Origin: Balneolaceae bacterium | GTDB taxonomy: Bacteria > Bacteroidota > Rhodothermia > Balneolales > Cyclonatronaceae | Length of the DNA: 60,477 nucleotides | NCBI GenBank assembly: GCA_007694035.1 | Contig: RECM01000136.1 | Location: forward strand, 1-60,477 | Reading direction: 5' to 3' | In this document: positions 45,288-53,907 of the stretch, one piece after another | Numbering within the stretch: the first letter of the stretch is position 1 | Layout: each line of letters starts with the position of its first letter | Notes under the pieces: generated by a model | Databases searched by the model: none | What the model was told of the DNA's origin: nothing | The model's input: the letters and a program-made list of their open reading frames with translations, nothing else | Position numbers and translations under genes: made by a program

Positions 45288-46139
45288 ATGCCCTGGTTTC
45301 AACGCAAAGATTCCAATATTCAGACAGATACTCCCAAGGAGATGCCGGAAGGGGTATGGGTAAAGGTGCCAACCACCGGCGAAACATTGCACCGCAGGGA
45401 GCTTGAAGATAATATGTGGGTCTGCCCGCAGAGCAATTATCATTTCCCGATTGGGAGCAAGGAATACTTTAGCATTTTATTCGATGAGGAAGATATAATC
45501 GAATTGGGTCAGAACATCCTGCCAACTGACCCGCTGAAATTTGTGGACAGAAAAAAATATGATCAACGCCTGGTTGAAACCCAGAAAAAAACCGGTCTTA
45601 CAGATGCCGTTCGGGTTGGCGTAGGGAAGATGAAAGGCGTCGATGTTGTGATTGCCTGCATGGATTTCCGGTTTATTGGCGGCAGTATGGGTTCTGTGGT
45701 GGGCGAAAGGATCGGTATTGCAATAGATTATTCCAGGAAGCACAGAATACCACTTATTATTATTTCACAATCGGGCGGCGCACGCATGATGGAAAGTGTT
45801 CTTTCGCTTATGCAGCTTGCAAAAACATCGGGGAAGCTGGCTTTGCTCAGTGAAGCAAAAGTGCCTTTCATCTCATTAATGACGAATCCGACTACGGGTG
45901 GTGTGACTGCAAGCTACGCTATGCTTGGTGATTTTAATATTGCCGAACCCGGTGCACTAATTGGTTTCGCCGGCCCAAGGGTTATTCGTCAGACAATCGG
46001 CCGCGACCTCCCTGAAGGTTTCCAGACCTCAGAGTACCTGCTCGAACACGGTTTTCTCGATTTTATCGTGGCCAGGCCATCGATGAAAAGTAAACTTGCC
46101 AGGCTTCTCAATGTGCTGCAGCATAAGTATGAAAAATAA
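45288..46139 (+). CDS. accD: acetyl-CoA carboxylase carboxyltransferase subunit beta
   Basis: Beta subunit of the carboxyltransferase that makes malonyl-CoA for fatty-acid synthesis, acting with AccA. The crotonase-like core (about 95-265) is well kept: VVACMDFRFIGGSMGSVVGE-like, SQSGGARMMES, PTTGGVTASYAMLGD and GFAGPRVI. The N-terminal zinc ribbon is degenerate. At the positions of the four zinc cysteines in Escherichia coli AccD (27, 30, 46, 49) this protein has Val27, Thr30, Cys46 and Ser49, so zinc cannot bind normally. As I recall, Bacteroidota AccD proteins share this loss, so it is not a sign of decay. accA is not adjacent. Confidence 0.95.
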   Translation: MPWFQRKDSNIQTDTPKEMPEGVWVKVPTTGETLHRRELEDNMWVCPQSNYHFPIGSKEYFSILFDEEDIIELGQNILPTDPLKFVDRKKYDQRLVETQKKTGLTDAVRVGVGKMKGVDVVIACMDFRFIGGSMGSVVGERIGIAIDYSRKHRIPLIIISQSGGARMMESVLSLMQLAKTSGKLALLSEAKVPFISLMTNPTTGGVTASYAMLGDFNIAEPGALIGFAGPRVIRQTIGRDLPEGFQTSEYLLEHGFLDFIVARPSMKSKLARLLNVLQHKYEK

Positions 46140-46310
46140 TTTTTTATAGCCGAACTGCGTACGCGAAATTATCCGGCGTACAGTATTCATTTACAATGGT
46201 TTATGAATACATGATCAGGTTCAATTACGACTGCTTATTGACAATTGTTCGGGTTAAATTTGAACCGATTGTAAGTTCAGCGCCATATTCATCTCTTAAT
46301 AGATAAAGCA

Positions 46311-47294
46311 ATGAGATTTGCCGATTATGCCAAACTATACCTCAGGGCCGGAGATGGCGGTTCCGGTTCCGTCCATTTTAGAAGGGAAAAATATGTGCCC
46401 AAGGGTGGTCCGGATGGAGGTGATGGTGGCAAGGGCGCCGATATTATTCTGAGGGGAAACAGCCATATGAATACGCTTTTGGATTTACGGTATCACAAGT
46501 ATGTTAAAGCTCCAAAGGGGGAGCGCGGTGCCGGTGCGCTTAAAACCGGAAAAGATGGTGAAAATATTGTGATGGAAGTTCCTTTGGGTACTGTTGCCTA
46601 TGTGGCAGACACCAGGCGAAGGATCGGTGAAGTGTTGCTGCATGGTGAGGAAGTGGTCATTGCGAAAGGGGGGATGGGAGGTAAGGGTAATGCATTCTTT
46701 AAATCCCCCACCAATCAGACACCCCGCGAGGCTCAGCCGGGAGAAGAAGGTGAAGAAGTGGTTGTTGAAATTGAGCTTAAACTGATAGCTGATGTTGGGC
46801 TTGTGGGTTTTCCGAATGCAGGCAAAAGTACACTTCTTTCGGTTGTATCGGCAGCAAAGCCAAAAATAGCCGATTATCCGTTCACAACTCTTGAACCCAA
46901 CCTGGGAGTGGTACAGGTTGGAGACCATCGCAGTTTTGTGATGGCAGATATTCCCGGAATCATTGAGGACGCACATAAAGGCAAGGGGCTTGGAATCCGA
47001 TTTCTCCGGCATATTGAAAGAAACAAAGTCCTTGTATTTGTAATCTCATGCCTGAATCCGGATATAAAAACAGAGTATGATATTCTGCTCGCAGAATTGA
47101 AAGCATATCGTGCCGACCTCATAGATAAACCCAGAATTGTAGCAGTAACAATGATGGATTTGCATCCGGGCCATGAACTGGACAGTTATATTACATTGGA
47201 TGTTCCCATTGTCTCCGTTTCGGCAGTATCGGGTCACAATCTGAACGTGTTGAAGGAGCAAATCTGGAAACTGCTGGGTCATGAAAATTCGTGA
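46311..47294 (+). CDS. obgE: GTPase ObgE/CgtA
   Basis: Ribosome-associated GTPase involved in 50S assembly and stress control. The N-terminal glycine-rich Obg fold (1-158) has the typical FRREKYVPKGGPDGGDGG. The G domain follows: G1 GFPNAGKST (about 166-174), G2/switch region with PFTTLEPNLGVV, G3 DIPGI, G4 VTMMD (a variant of the usual NKxD), and G5 SAVS. The length of 327 lacks a long C-terminal extension, as in many Bacteroidota. Its last 14 bases overlap dprA, so the two are coupled. The G4 Met-Met-Asp instead of Asn-Lys-Xaa-Asp is worth noting, as it could change nucleotide specificity. Confidence 0.95.
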   Translation: MRFADYAKLYLRAGDGGSGSVHFRREKYVPKGGPDGGDGGKGADIILRGNSHMNTLLDLRYHKYVKAPKGERGAGALKTGKDGENIVMEVPLGTVAYVADTRRRIGEVLLHGEEVVIAKGGMGGKGNAFFKSPTNQTPREAQPGEEGEEVVVEIELKLIADVGLVGFPNAGKSTLLSVVSAAKPKIADYPFTTLEPNLGVVQVGDHRSFVMADIPGIIEDAHKGKGLGIRFLRHIERNKVLVFVISCLNPDIKTEYDILLAELKAYRADLIDKPRIVAVTMMDLHPGHELDSYITLDVPIVSVSAVSGHNLNVLKEQIWKLLGHENS

Positions 47295-48396
47295 GAATGT
47301 CAGATCTGTTATAGCCCTCAGCCTGATCCCGTCTGTGGGTGCTCAGCGAATTAAGCAGTTGCTCACACTGGCCGAAGATGCCGGCGATATATTCAAATTG
47401 AAGAAGCAGGATCTTATGGCACTGCCCGGAATTGGCCCTGTGTCAGCTTCAGGTATAAGGTCTTTTAATGCGTGGGAGCAGGTAGACAGGATACTTGAAA
47501 AAAGCAGTAGAATGGGCTATCACCTCATTACCATCGATGACCCGGAATACCCGCGACGGCTTAAAGAAATCTATGATCCGCCTGTTCTGTTATGGTGCCT
47601 TGGAAATATAGCGGCTTTGAATATGGATGCTATTTCAGTGATCGGCACTCGCAATCCAAGCCATTATGGCAGGCAAACGGCCAGGAGTTTTACCGGTGAT
47701 CTGATTGACCATGGACTGTGCATCATAAGCGGGCTGGCATACGGCATTGACAGTATTGCACACCGCACAGCAGTTGACCGCAGAAGCAGTACCATTGCCG
47801 TACTTGGATCCGGGCTCGACAAAATATACCCGACTGAAAACATCCCCCTGGCAAATGCCATAATTGAACAGGGCGGTGCTATAATTACCGAGTTTCCACC
47901 TGGTACAAAACCGGATGCGGTGAATTTCCCGGTACGCAATCGCATTGTATCGGGATCTTCGCTTGGCACCCTTGTAATTGAAACAGCCAATGAAGGCGGG
48001 AGCATGATAACGGCAAATCTTGCCCTTGAACAGAACCGGGAAGTATTTGTAATACCGCATCCCGTAAACGCACCAAAAGGTTATGGCTGCAACGCACTAA
48101 TTAAAAACGGTTGCGGTAAACTGGTGCAGAGTGTGCAAGATATTCTTGATGAGCTCCCATTCAGAATTCTGGAAAAGCATCAGAACAAAATCCATGTTCC
48201 GGTATGGGAATCTATCGAACTGACCGGGGATCAAAAGAAAATTTGTACTATTCTGGATGAATACGGTACCATGCATATTGACCAAATTTGCCGTATTGCT
48301 GATATACCGGTGAATAAATTACTGGGCAGTCTTCTTGAACTCGAAGTGACCGGATGTGTCAGATCGATTTCCGGGAAACAGTTTATGCTGGTTTGA
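47281..48396 (+). CDS. dprA: DNA-processing protein DprA
   Basis: DprA binds incoming single-stranded DNA during natural transformation and loads RecA. The N-terminal HhH-like region (LPGIGPVSASGIRSF at about 43-57) is followed by the Rossmann-like core with VIGTRNPSHYG, ISGLAYGIDSIAH, VLGSGLDKIYPTEN, EFPPGTKP, FPVRNRIVSG, VIETANEGGSMITANLALEQNREVFVIPH and GCNALIKNG. The C-terminal winged-helix-like domain (about 305-371) is also present. The length of 371 is typical. It overlaps obgE by 14 bases. Competence genes are not otherwise seen here. Confidence 0.96.
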   Translation: MKIRENVRSVIALSLIPSVGAQRIKQLLTLAEDAGDIFKLKKQDLMALPGIGPVSASGIRSFNAWEQVDRILEKSSRMGYHLITIDDPEYPRRLKEIYDPPVLLWCLGNIAALNMDAISVIGTRNPSHYGRQTARSFTGDLIDHGLCIISGLAYGIDSIAHRTAVDRRSSTIAVLGSGLDKIYPTENIPLANAIIEQGGAIITEFPPGTKPDAVNFPVRNRIVSGSSLGTLVIETANEGGSMITANLALEQNREVFVIPHPVNAPKGYGCNALIKNGCGKLVQSVQDILDELPFRILEKHQNKIHVPVWESIELTGDQKKICTILDEYGTMHIDQICRIADIPVNKLLGSLLELEVTGCVRSISGKQFMLV

Positions 48397-48465
48397 CTAT
48401 AACTGGGTATATTGCGATTCTGTAATGTTTTTGTATTTAAATATCTGATTTTTACTATCCCACCA

Positions 48466-50244
48466 ATGAAAAGCTGTGCTTCAATCTTAAAAGGTCAGAT
48501 TATTCTGATATTCATCTTTCTTTGCACATCCGATGCGATAGCGAAGAATTACATCGTCAATGATGTTAAGACCGTAATTGGTGAACCCAATTATGCACCT
48601 GCGTTTCCTTACATAATTGCCTATTCGAAAACATCCGTAAATAAAAGAACACTTCATCTGATCAATCAGGAAACTCAGAGCGAATATGAATTATCACAGG
48701 TTGTGGTTTCGTCGAAAGGTGTTCTGAACAGGTTTTTCGACGGACGGTTCGATACTGGTAATAAAGATCTGGATTATTACAGCGGTGAACTGCACTGGAG
48801 ACCACTACTTGATTCGAAGGGCAGGCAATGGTACACCTTTGTCTCCTCAACCGCTGCGGGTGAGCTAATTGTTAATTTCAACTACCTCGACCGGGATGGC
48901 TTGCCTTCGGGCAGTTCTCCCGTTCAATTTAATTTTCAAGGAGAAATCAGGAATCCGAAGTGGTCTCCCAATGGTCAGATGCTGACTTTTTCATCACGAA
49001 ATCAACTATTTCTGCTTCACGATCTTACTGGTGTAATCAAGTCGGGTAATACCTCCGGGCTGGTGCCTATACGACTTACCCAGACCGGTGAACGAAATGT
49101 TTTTCCGGACTGGTCTCCATCTGGCCGACATATCGCCTTTCAGTCAACCGCTGTTGAAAGCGGGGTTACAAACAATGGTATCAGTGTTATTACAATCGAC
49201 CTTCAGAACCCGCAGAGAATTTCGATCCCGGTTAGGGTTACATCACACCTTTACAACTTCAATGAGTTTTTGCCAGCCTGGTCGCCCGATGCAAATTTCA
49301 TTGCGTACTATATCAGCCGCGAACCTTTGTATACGGTACAGACATCCGATAATCTTGATATAGGGATCACCCAGCTTTTTTCAAACCCGGGCACAGGCGA
49401 GATAATTGGCGGAAGAACCGGACAGGCGACAGGTCAACGTGTAGCACGGACGGTTGTACCCCGTGACTACAGGGGGCCGGAATGGATTTACCTTGATGAA
49501 GGCAACCCGGGCTCACTATCACTAATTTTCCTGGGTTTCGACACTAATGGCAATCAGAGAATACGGTATACCAGGCTCAATGAATTCCTTGCCAGCAGCG
49601 GTTCATCCAATTACTCTCTTGATGATGTATCATCGTTGGGCCCTGCGTACAACATTAAAAATTTCTCTACGGTAGCTATTGACAGAAAGTTAAGAGTTAC
49701 CCAGGTCATAGAAGATAACCGCTCAAGGGGTTTTCACCATTTTGAGCGGTCTGCCAATTTTTCAACGCAAACTATTATGCAGGAAAGAAACAGGAATCAG
49801 GCCGTCTGGCGATCGGCATTAATTCCAGGTTTCGGTCAGTACTATAAAGGCCAGCACGCCAAAGGCGGCGTATTTTTCGGGGCCTCCGCACTGATTGCAG
49901 GAGCAAACCTTTATCTCTTTTTCATCGAACGACCCGGATTAAAAGACGACAGAGATAATATTGCCAGAGAACTATCTGCCCAGCCAGCAGGTTCGCCTGA
50001 TCGTTTGAGGCTGCAGTCAAGGCTGGATGATAAAAGATCAAGTATCACTAATAACAAGAATATGATAGTCAGTGGAACGGTCCTCTTTACAGGTATCTGG
50101 GCGTTAAATGTTATCGACAGTTCACTGGGCTTTCCGGTAACTGTACAGAAAGAGGTAAGAAGCGGCACTATTCATGGTGAATTCGGCCCGCGTTTCACTC
50201 ATGGAACCGGTGAAATCGGGTTCTATTTACGGTACGACTTCTGA
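48466..50244 (+). CDS. TolB-like beta-propeller protein with DUF5683-type membrane segment
   Basis: A 592-residue protein with an N-terminal hydrophobic signal segment. It has WD40-like (PD40/TolB) repeats at about 130-330 (NPKWSPNGQMLTFSSRNQLFLLHD, VFPDWSPSGRHIAFQS, FLPAWSPDANFIAYY). Near the end are two hydrophobic stretches starting with SALIPGFGQYYKGQHAKGG, as in DUF5683/TM2-like domains, separated by a charged loop. It finishes with beta-strand-like sequence ending in Phe (GEIGFYLRYDF), a possible outer-membrane signature. The ATG giving MKSCAS was chosen over one 18 codons upstream because it gives a normal signal peptide. Probably envelope-associated; function unknown. Confidence 0.7.
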   Translation: MKSCASILKGQIILIFIFLCTSDAIAKNYIVNDVKTVIGEPNYAPAFPYIIAYSKTSVNKRTLHLINQETQSEYELSQVVVSSKGVLNRFFDGRFDTGNKDLDYYSGELHWRPLLDSKGRQWYTFVSSTAAGELIVNFNYLDRDGLPSGSSPVQFNFQGEIRNPKWSPNGQMLTFSSRNQLFLLHDLTGVIKSGNTSGLVPIRLTQTGERNVFPDWSPSGRHIAFQSTAVESGVTNNGISVITIDLQNPQRISIPVRVTSHLYNFNEFLPAWSPDANFIAYYISREPLYTVQTSDNLDIGITQLFSNPGTGEIIGGRTGQATGQRVARTVVPRDYRGPEWIYLDEGNPGSLSLIFLGFDTNGNQRIRYTRLNEFLASSGSSNYSLDDVSSLGPAYNIKNFSTVAIDRKLRVTQVIEDNRSRGFHHFERSANFSTQTIMQERNRNQAVWRSALIPGFGQYYKGQHAKGGVFFGASALIAGANLYLFFIERPGLKDDRDNIARELSAQPAGSPDRLRLQSRLDDKRSSITNNKNMIVSGTVLFTGIWALNVIDSSLGFPVTVQKEVRSGTIHGEFGPRFTHGTGEIGFYLRYDF

Positions 50245-50503
50245 TGATTACCGGTATGATAACTTAGTAATGCCTATCTCTGTATTAAGCTATTAAGCCT
50301 GCCCCACTCTCATCTTCTCTATTGCCTTTCTCAGAGTAGATGAACAAATTTCCATGTATGCTTTTTGCAGCATTGCATTAGTCATCAATGCGTTAAAAGA
50401 CTCACATAAATTAGAGTTTGTTTAGAAATCCGAACATTCATCGCGGATTTTGGTACTCTGTGTTATAATCATCTGCGAAGGACTAATTACTCTGAAAAAC
50501 TAT

Positions 50504-52072
50504 ATGAATGGTCAAGCTAACAAACTGGTGAATTTAGATGATCTGCATCTCGTTTGGGACTCGCTTCTTTTTCTAATAGGAGAAGCCGATGTATTTCATG
50601 CATCAGTTCTCGAAAGATTGCATATAATTGAAACCACACTTAAGGGAACAGGCGGCGATGCCGTTCAACTTGGCAATGCCATTAACCGCAGGGCTGAAAC
50701 AAGCGGGCTGGCAAAAGGACTTCTGCTACTGAACCAGGTTCTCTCAAACCCCGATAAAAGATATCTCCTTGGTGAACTGCAGGAATCTCAGAATGGGATT
50801 CTAAAGCGTTTACAAGACCTGAGAAAAACGTTCGCTAATCAGGAACAAAAGGTAACGGCCCCCAGTCAGAGCGAATGCAATGAACTGGCTGGTATGACCA
50901 ACCCGGTTCGTGAAGCAATTGATGACCACTATGATATTCTCAGAAGTGCTGTCTATACTTTGGTATCAGACTCCATAAGCCTCGAGATGAATGAAGATCA
51001 GGCCAGGGAAGTCGAACAATATTATGAGGAGCTGATAAAAATCAGGGATAAGCAAAACTTCAGGCATGAGGCAACCGGAATTCTGTATGAAGACTGGATA
51101 AACTACATCGACACCAAACTGAAACCATCTGATGTTGAACAGATCAAGGAAATTGATCTCAAAGAGATGGGAGACAAGTACTCAGCATTAATGGATGAAC
51201 CAGATGAAGATAATGTTGATGATTCCGGATTCTCCAGTAAGTCGTATTCCGGCATGGATCATTTTGATTTTGAAACAGAAGAGGACCTTATGATAGATCA
51301 GACCAGTGAAGAAGCAATAATCAATCGGGGCGATATTGCAGACTCATACCTGTCGGGAACTACAGATTCTCCAGAGAAGAAAAAGCATGAGTCTGAACTA
51401 CAGGAAGCTTTGAAGGAATTGTCGGGTAAAGTGGTAATGCTTGATCAGGATTTGTCGAAAACACTCAACGATATCAATGTCCGCCTCGATATGATCACCT
51501 TCGGGGCAAAAGAGAAAAAGATCACTACTGTCTACAGAAATGAATCTGAAGTTATTGAGCGGCTTAACTCAACCGAAAAAAGACTTGAAGACCGTCTGAA
51601 AAAGATGGAGAAGAAACTTGAGGAATACAATGCAGATCTCGAGTTCAAAATGAAACGTACTAACCGCCAGTTCGACAAACAGATTTCTGATGTCATTAAA
51701 TCGGAGGTTATGCTGACCGATAAAATTGACCGCCTCGAAGAGTTAATAAAAGAAGGTGTACTTGATGCTGATCAGAAGAAATCGCTGCAGACTTCAGACC
51801 GGAGATTTACCCTTGTCGAAAATCAATTAAATCAGATAGAGAAGAATTTTTCCATCTTTAAAAATCTCCTGGAAGCCAAATATAACCAGAGACTTGAGCA
51901 AGCTGAACAAAAATATGTAAGGATGCGGGAAACTTTAAAGGATGATGTTAATAATCTCAAGGAACAGTTCATCGATTCTGTGAAACGGACGGAGTATAAA
52001 AATTTTGAAATTGAAGAGGAAATTTCAAATAAACTTGATGAAATAAGAAAACTTATCTCTGAAAAGAGATAA
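50504..52072 (+). CDS. large coiled-coil protein, unknown; 3' end suspect
   Basis: A 522-residue, highly charged, mostly helical protein without signal peptide. The N-terminal part (about 1-200) is helical and mixed, then an acidic linker (about 225-300, rich in Asp, Glu and Ser), then a long coiled coil to the end (KRLEDRLKKMEKKLEEYNADL, MLTDKIDRLEELIKEG, LEAKYNQRLEQAEQKYVRM). An in-frame upstream ATG at 50450 exists but gives an unlikely cysteine-rich start. The stop codon falls inside a 10-bp fold-back that abuts an adapter-like sequence, so the true C-terminus may be longer or different. No family is recognised; a structural or scaffold role fits the build. Confidence 0.65.
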   Translation: MNGQANKLVNLDDLHLVWDSLLFLIGEADVFHASVLERLHIIETTLKGTGGDAVQLGNAINRRAETSGLAKGLLLLNQVLSNPDKRYLLGELQESQNGILKRLQDLRKTFANQEQKVTAPSQSECNELAGMTNPVREAIDDHYDILRSAVYTLVSDSISLEMNEDQAREVEQYYEELIKIRDKQNFRHEATGILYEDWINYIDTKLKPSDVEQIKEIDLKEMGDKYSALMDEPDEDNVDDSGFSSKSYSGMDHFDFETEEDLMIDQTSEEAIINRGDIADSYLSGTTDSPEKKKHESELQEALKELSGKVVMLDQDLSKTLNDINVRLDMITFGAKEKKITTVYRNESEVIERLNSTEKRLEDRLKKMEKKLEEYNADLEFKMKRTNRQFDKQISDVIKSEVMLTDKIDRLEELIKEGVLDADQKKSLQTSDRRFTLVENQLNQIEKNFSIFKNLLEAKYNQRLEQAEQKYVRMRETLKDDVNNLKEQFIDSVKRTEYKNFEIEEEISNKLDEIRKLISEKR

Positions 52073-52089
52073 GTACGCTCTTCCGATCT
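52051..52089. other. fold-back plus sequencing-adapter match, probable assembly artefact
   Basis: ACTTATCTCT-GAAA-AGAGATAAGT is a perfect 10-bp hairpin (52051-52074) immediately followed by ACGCTCTTCCGATCT (52075-52089), identical to the last 15 bases of the Illumina TruSeq read-1 adapter. A snap-back read end joined to adapter would look exactly like this. A natural hairpin followed by a chance 15-base match is the alternative; there is no T-run to make it a terminator. Confidence 0.7.
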
Positions 52090-52139
52090 GCCGGTACAGT
52101 TATTGAAGTAAACAGGTCAGAAATTTCAGTCAGATACGA

Positions 52140-52535
52140 TCAGAAGTTGATTGAAAAAGTCAGAACGTTGCCCTTGGGTGAATAGCTGACTTTGTCTGCG
52201 TATTGTCGGATCAAATATACCCCGCGGCCGCTGGTCTTTAGCAGGTTATCGGTTGCAAGAGGGTCAGGAACCGAATCCGGGTTAAATCCAATGCCCTGGT
52301 CTTCAACCGTCACAACTATCTTGTTATCCATTACTTCGCTCTTGATGAATACCTTTTTGCTTTCATCCATTTTGTTGCCGTGCATAATGGCATTTGTGCA
52401 AGCTTCAGACATTACAAGCTGAAATCTGGCTGCTGTATCTTCATCCAGCCCAGCTTTATCTATAATGTTATCAACGAATTGCTCCAAATCAGCAAGACTG
52501 TCAAGCGATGACTTCAGGATTAATTCCTGCTCCAC
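52140..52535 (-). CDS. RsbW/SpoIIAB-like histidine-kinase-fold ATPase
   Basis: A 131-residue GHKL-fold protein of the anti-sigma factor serine kinase type (HATPase_c_2). The N-box is MSEACTNAIMHGNK (about 42-55), the G1 box is EDQGIGFNP (about 78-86), and the G2-like LKTSGRGVYLIRQYAD follows. Such proteins phosphorylate STAS-domain antagonists and bind sigma factors or other partners; no antagonist or PP2C phosphatase gene is next to it. It is a single short gene 64 bases from gdhA on the same strand. If the nearby adapter match marks a misjoin, its downstream neighbourhood is unreliable. Confidence 0.85.
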   Translation of the reverse strand: MEQELILKSSLDSLADLEQFVDNIIDKAGLDEDTAARFQLVMSEACTNAIMHGNKMDESKKVFIKSEVMDNKIVVTVEDQGIGFNPDSVPDPLATDNLLKTSGRGVYLIRQYADKVSYSPKGNVLTFSINF

Positions 52536-52599
52536 ATTAAATTTGTTTAAAATTCAAAAATTCTCAGTTAATAAGCGGGGTCAGGCAGAAATGTTCCGA

Positions 52600-53907
52600 T
52601 TAACCATAAATACCACGTAAACGCAGTGTATCTGCTACCTTCCGGATAGCATATACGTAAGCAGCCTGCCGCAAGGTTATATTATACTGCTCTTTTACTT
52701 CAAATATCAGCTGAAATGCACTTCGCATCATGCGGTTCAGTCGTCTGTTTACACGCTCTTCTGTCCAGAAGTATCCCTGACGGTCCTGAACCCATTCAAA
52801 GTATGAAACGGTAACACCACCAGCATTTGCAAGTATATCAGGGATTATCAAAATGCCCATGCTATCAAGCATTTGGTCGGCACTTGCCGTGATAGGACCG
52901 TTGGCACCTTCGGCTATTATTTTGGCTTTTATATTGGGTGCGTTGTGGCGGTTGATCTGATCTTCTTTGGCTGCCGGTATCAGTACGTCGCATTCGAGTT
53001 CAAGAAGCCGTTCATTGGAAATTGGATCAGCATCTTTAAAACCTTCAAGAGAGCCTTTATTGGCAGTGGAATATTCAATGGCTTTGGGTATGTCAATTCC
53101 GTCCGGATTATAGTAGCCACCTGATATATCACTTATACCAATAATTCTGGAGCCTTGCTCATACAGTAATTTTGCTGAAATAGTACCTACATTCCCGAAA
53201 CCCTGTATAACAACCTTGCAGCCAACCGGCGACATACCAAGTTTATTGAGGGCAGCAAGTACGAGTGTTACAACGCCACGTCCGGTAGCTTCTTTACGAC
53301 CCCTTGACCCGCCGATCAGAAGGGGTTTGCCCGTAACAACGGCTGTATCAGATTTTCTGGAATGCATGCAGTATGTATCCATGATCCAGGCCATCACCTG
53401 CTCGTTGGTATTCATATCGGGAGCGGGGATGTCCTGCTCGGGGCCGAAAACTTCAAGCATATTGGCAGTGTACCTGCGTGTTACCCGCTCCAGTTCTTTC
53501 AGAGATAATTCTTTGGGGTTGCACTTGATTGCACCTTTTGCGCCTCCAAAAGGCACATTTACAACAGCACACTTCCAGGTCATCCACGCTGCCAGGGCAT
53601 TAACTTCATCGAGGGTAACATCGGGTGAATACCGGAGCCCTCCCTTTGAGGGGCCAAGTACGTTATTGTGAATAACCCTGTAGCCTTCAAAAACCCTGAT
53701 CTCCCCATTGTCCATTTCTACGGGGATAGATGTAATCACCTGCCGGGTTGGGCTCGAAAGATATTGGAACATCCCATCCTCAAGCTGAAGCAGTTCTGCC
53801 GCGAACCGGAATCGTTCCATCATCGATTCGAAAGGACTTTCTTTGTCCAGTTTGGGTCCGGGTTCTTTGTAGTATGGGGTACTGTAGAGATCTTTATTGT
53901 AAGGCAT
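52600..53907 (-). CDS. gdhA: glutamate dehydrogenase
   Basis: Glu/Leu/Phe/Val dehydrogenase family enzyme converting glutamate to 2-oxoglutarate and ammonia. The substrate-site segment GPSKGGLRYSPDVTLDEVNALAAWMTWKCAVVNVPFGGAKGAI holds the catalytic Lys (WKCA) and the glycine-rich loop; PAPDMNTNEQVMAWIMD is the next element, and IQGFGNVG is the nucleotide loop. The 435 residues fit hexameric GDHs of the shorter class. Cofactor preference is not clear. CAAATATA on the plus strand at 53957-53964 (TATATTTG in the gene's sense) matches the Bacteroidota -7 element about 50 bases before the ATG. Confidence 0.93.
   Translation of the reverse strand: MPYNKDLYSTPYYKEPGPKLDKESPFESMMERFRFAAELLQLEDGMFQYLSSPTRQVITSIPVEMDNGEIRVFEGYRVIHNNVLGPSKGGLRYSPDVTLDEVNALAAWMTWKCAVVNVPFGGAKGAIKCNPKELSLKELERVTRRYTANMLEVFGPEQDIPAPDMNTNEQVMAWIMDTYCMHSRKSDTAVVTGKPLLIGGSRGRKEATGRGVVTLVLAALNKLGMSPVGCKVVIQGFGNVGTISAKLLYEQGSRIIGISDISGGYYNPDGIDIPKAIEYSTANKGSLEGFKDADPISNERLLELECDVLIPAAKEDQINRHNAPNIKAKIIAEGANGPITASADQMLDSMGILIIPDILANAGGVTVSYFEWVQDRQGYFWTEERVNRRLNRMMRSAFQLIFEVKEQYNITLRQAAYVYAIRKVADTLRLRGIYG

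Noticed and set aside
45288-46139. accD with missing zinc cysteines as a damaged gene.
   Set aside because: The catalytic core is intact and the same loss is, to my knowledge, common in Bacteroidota.
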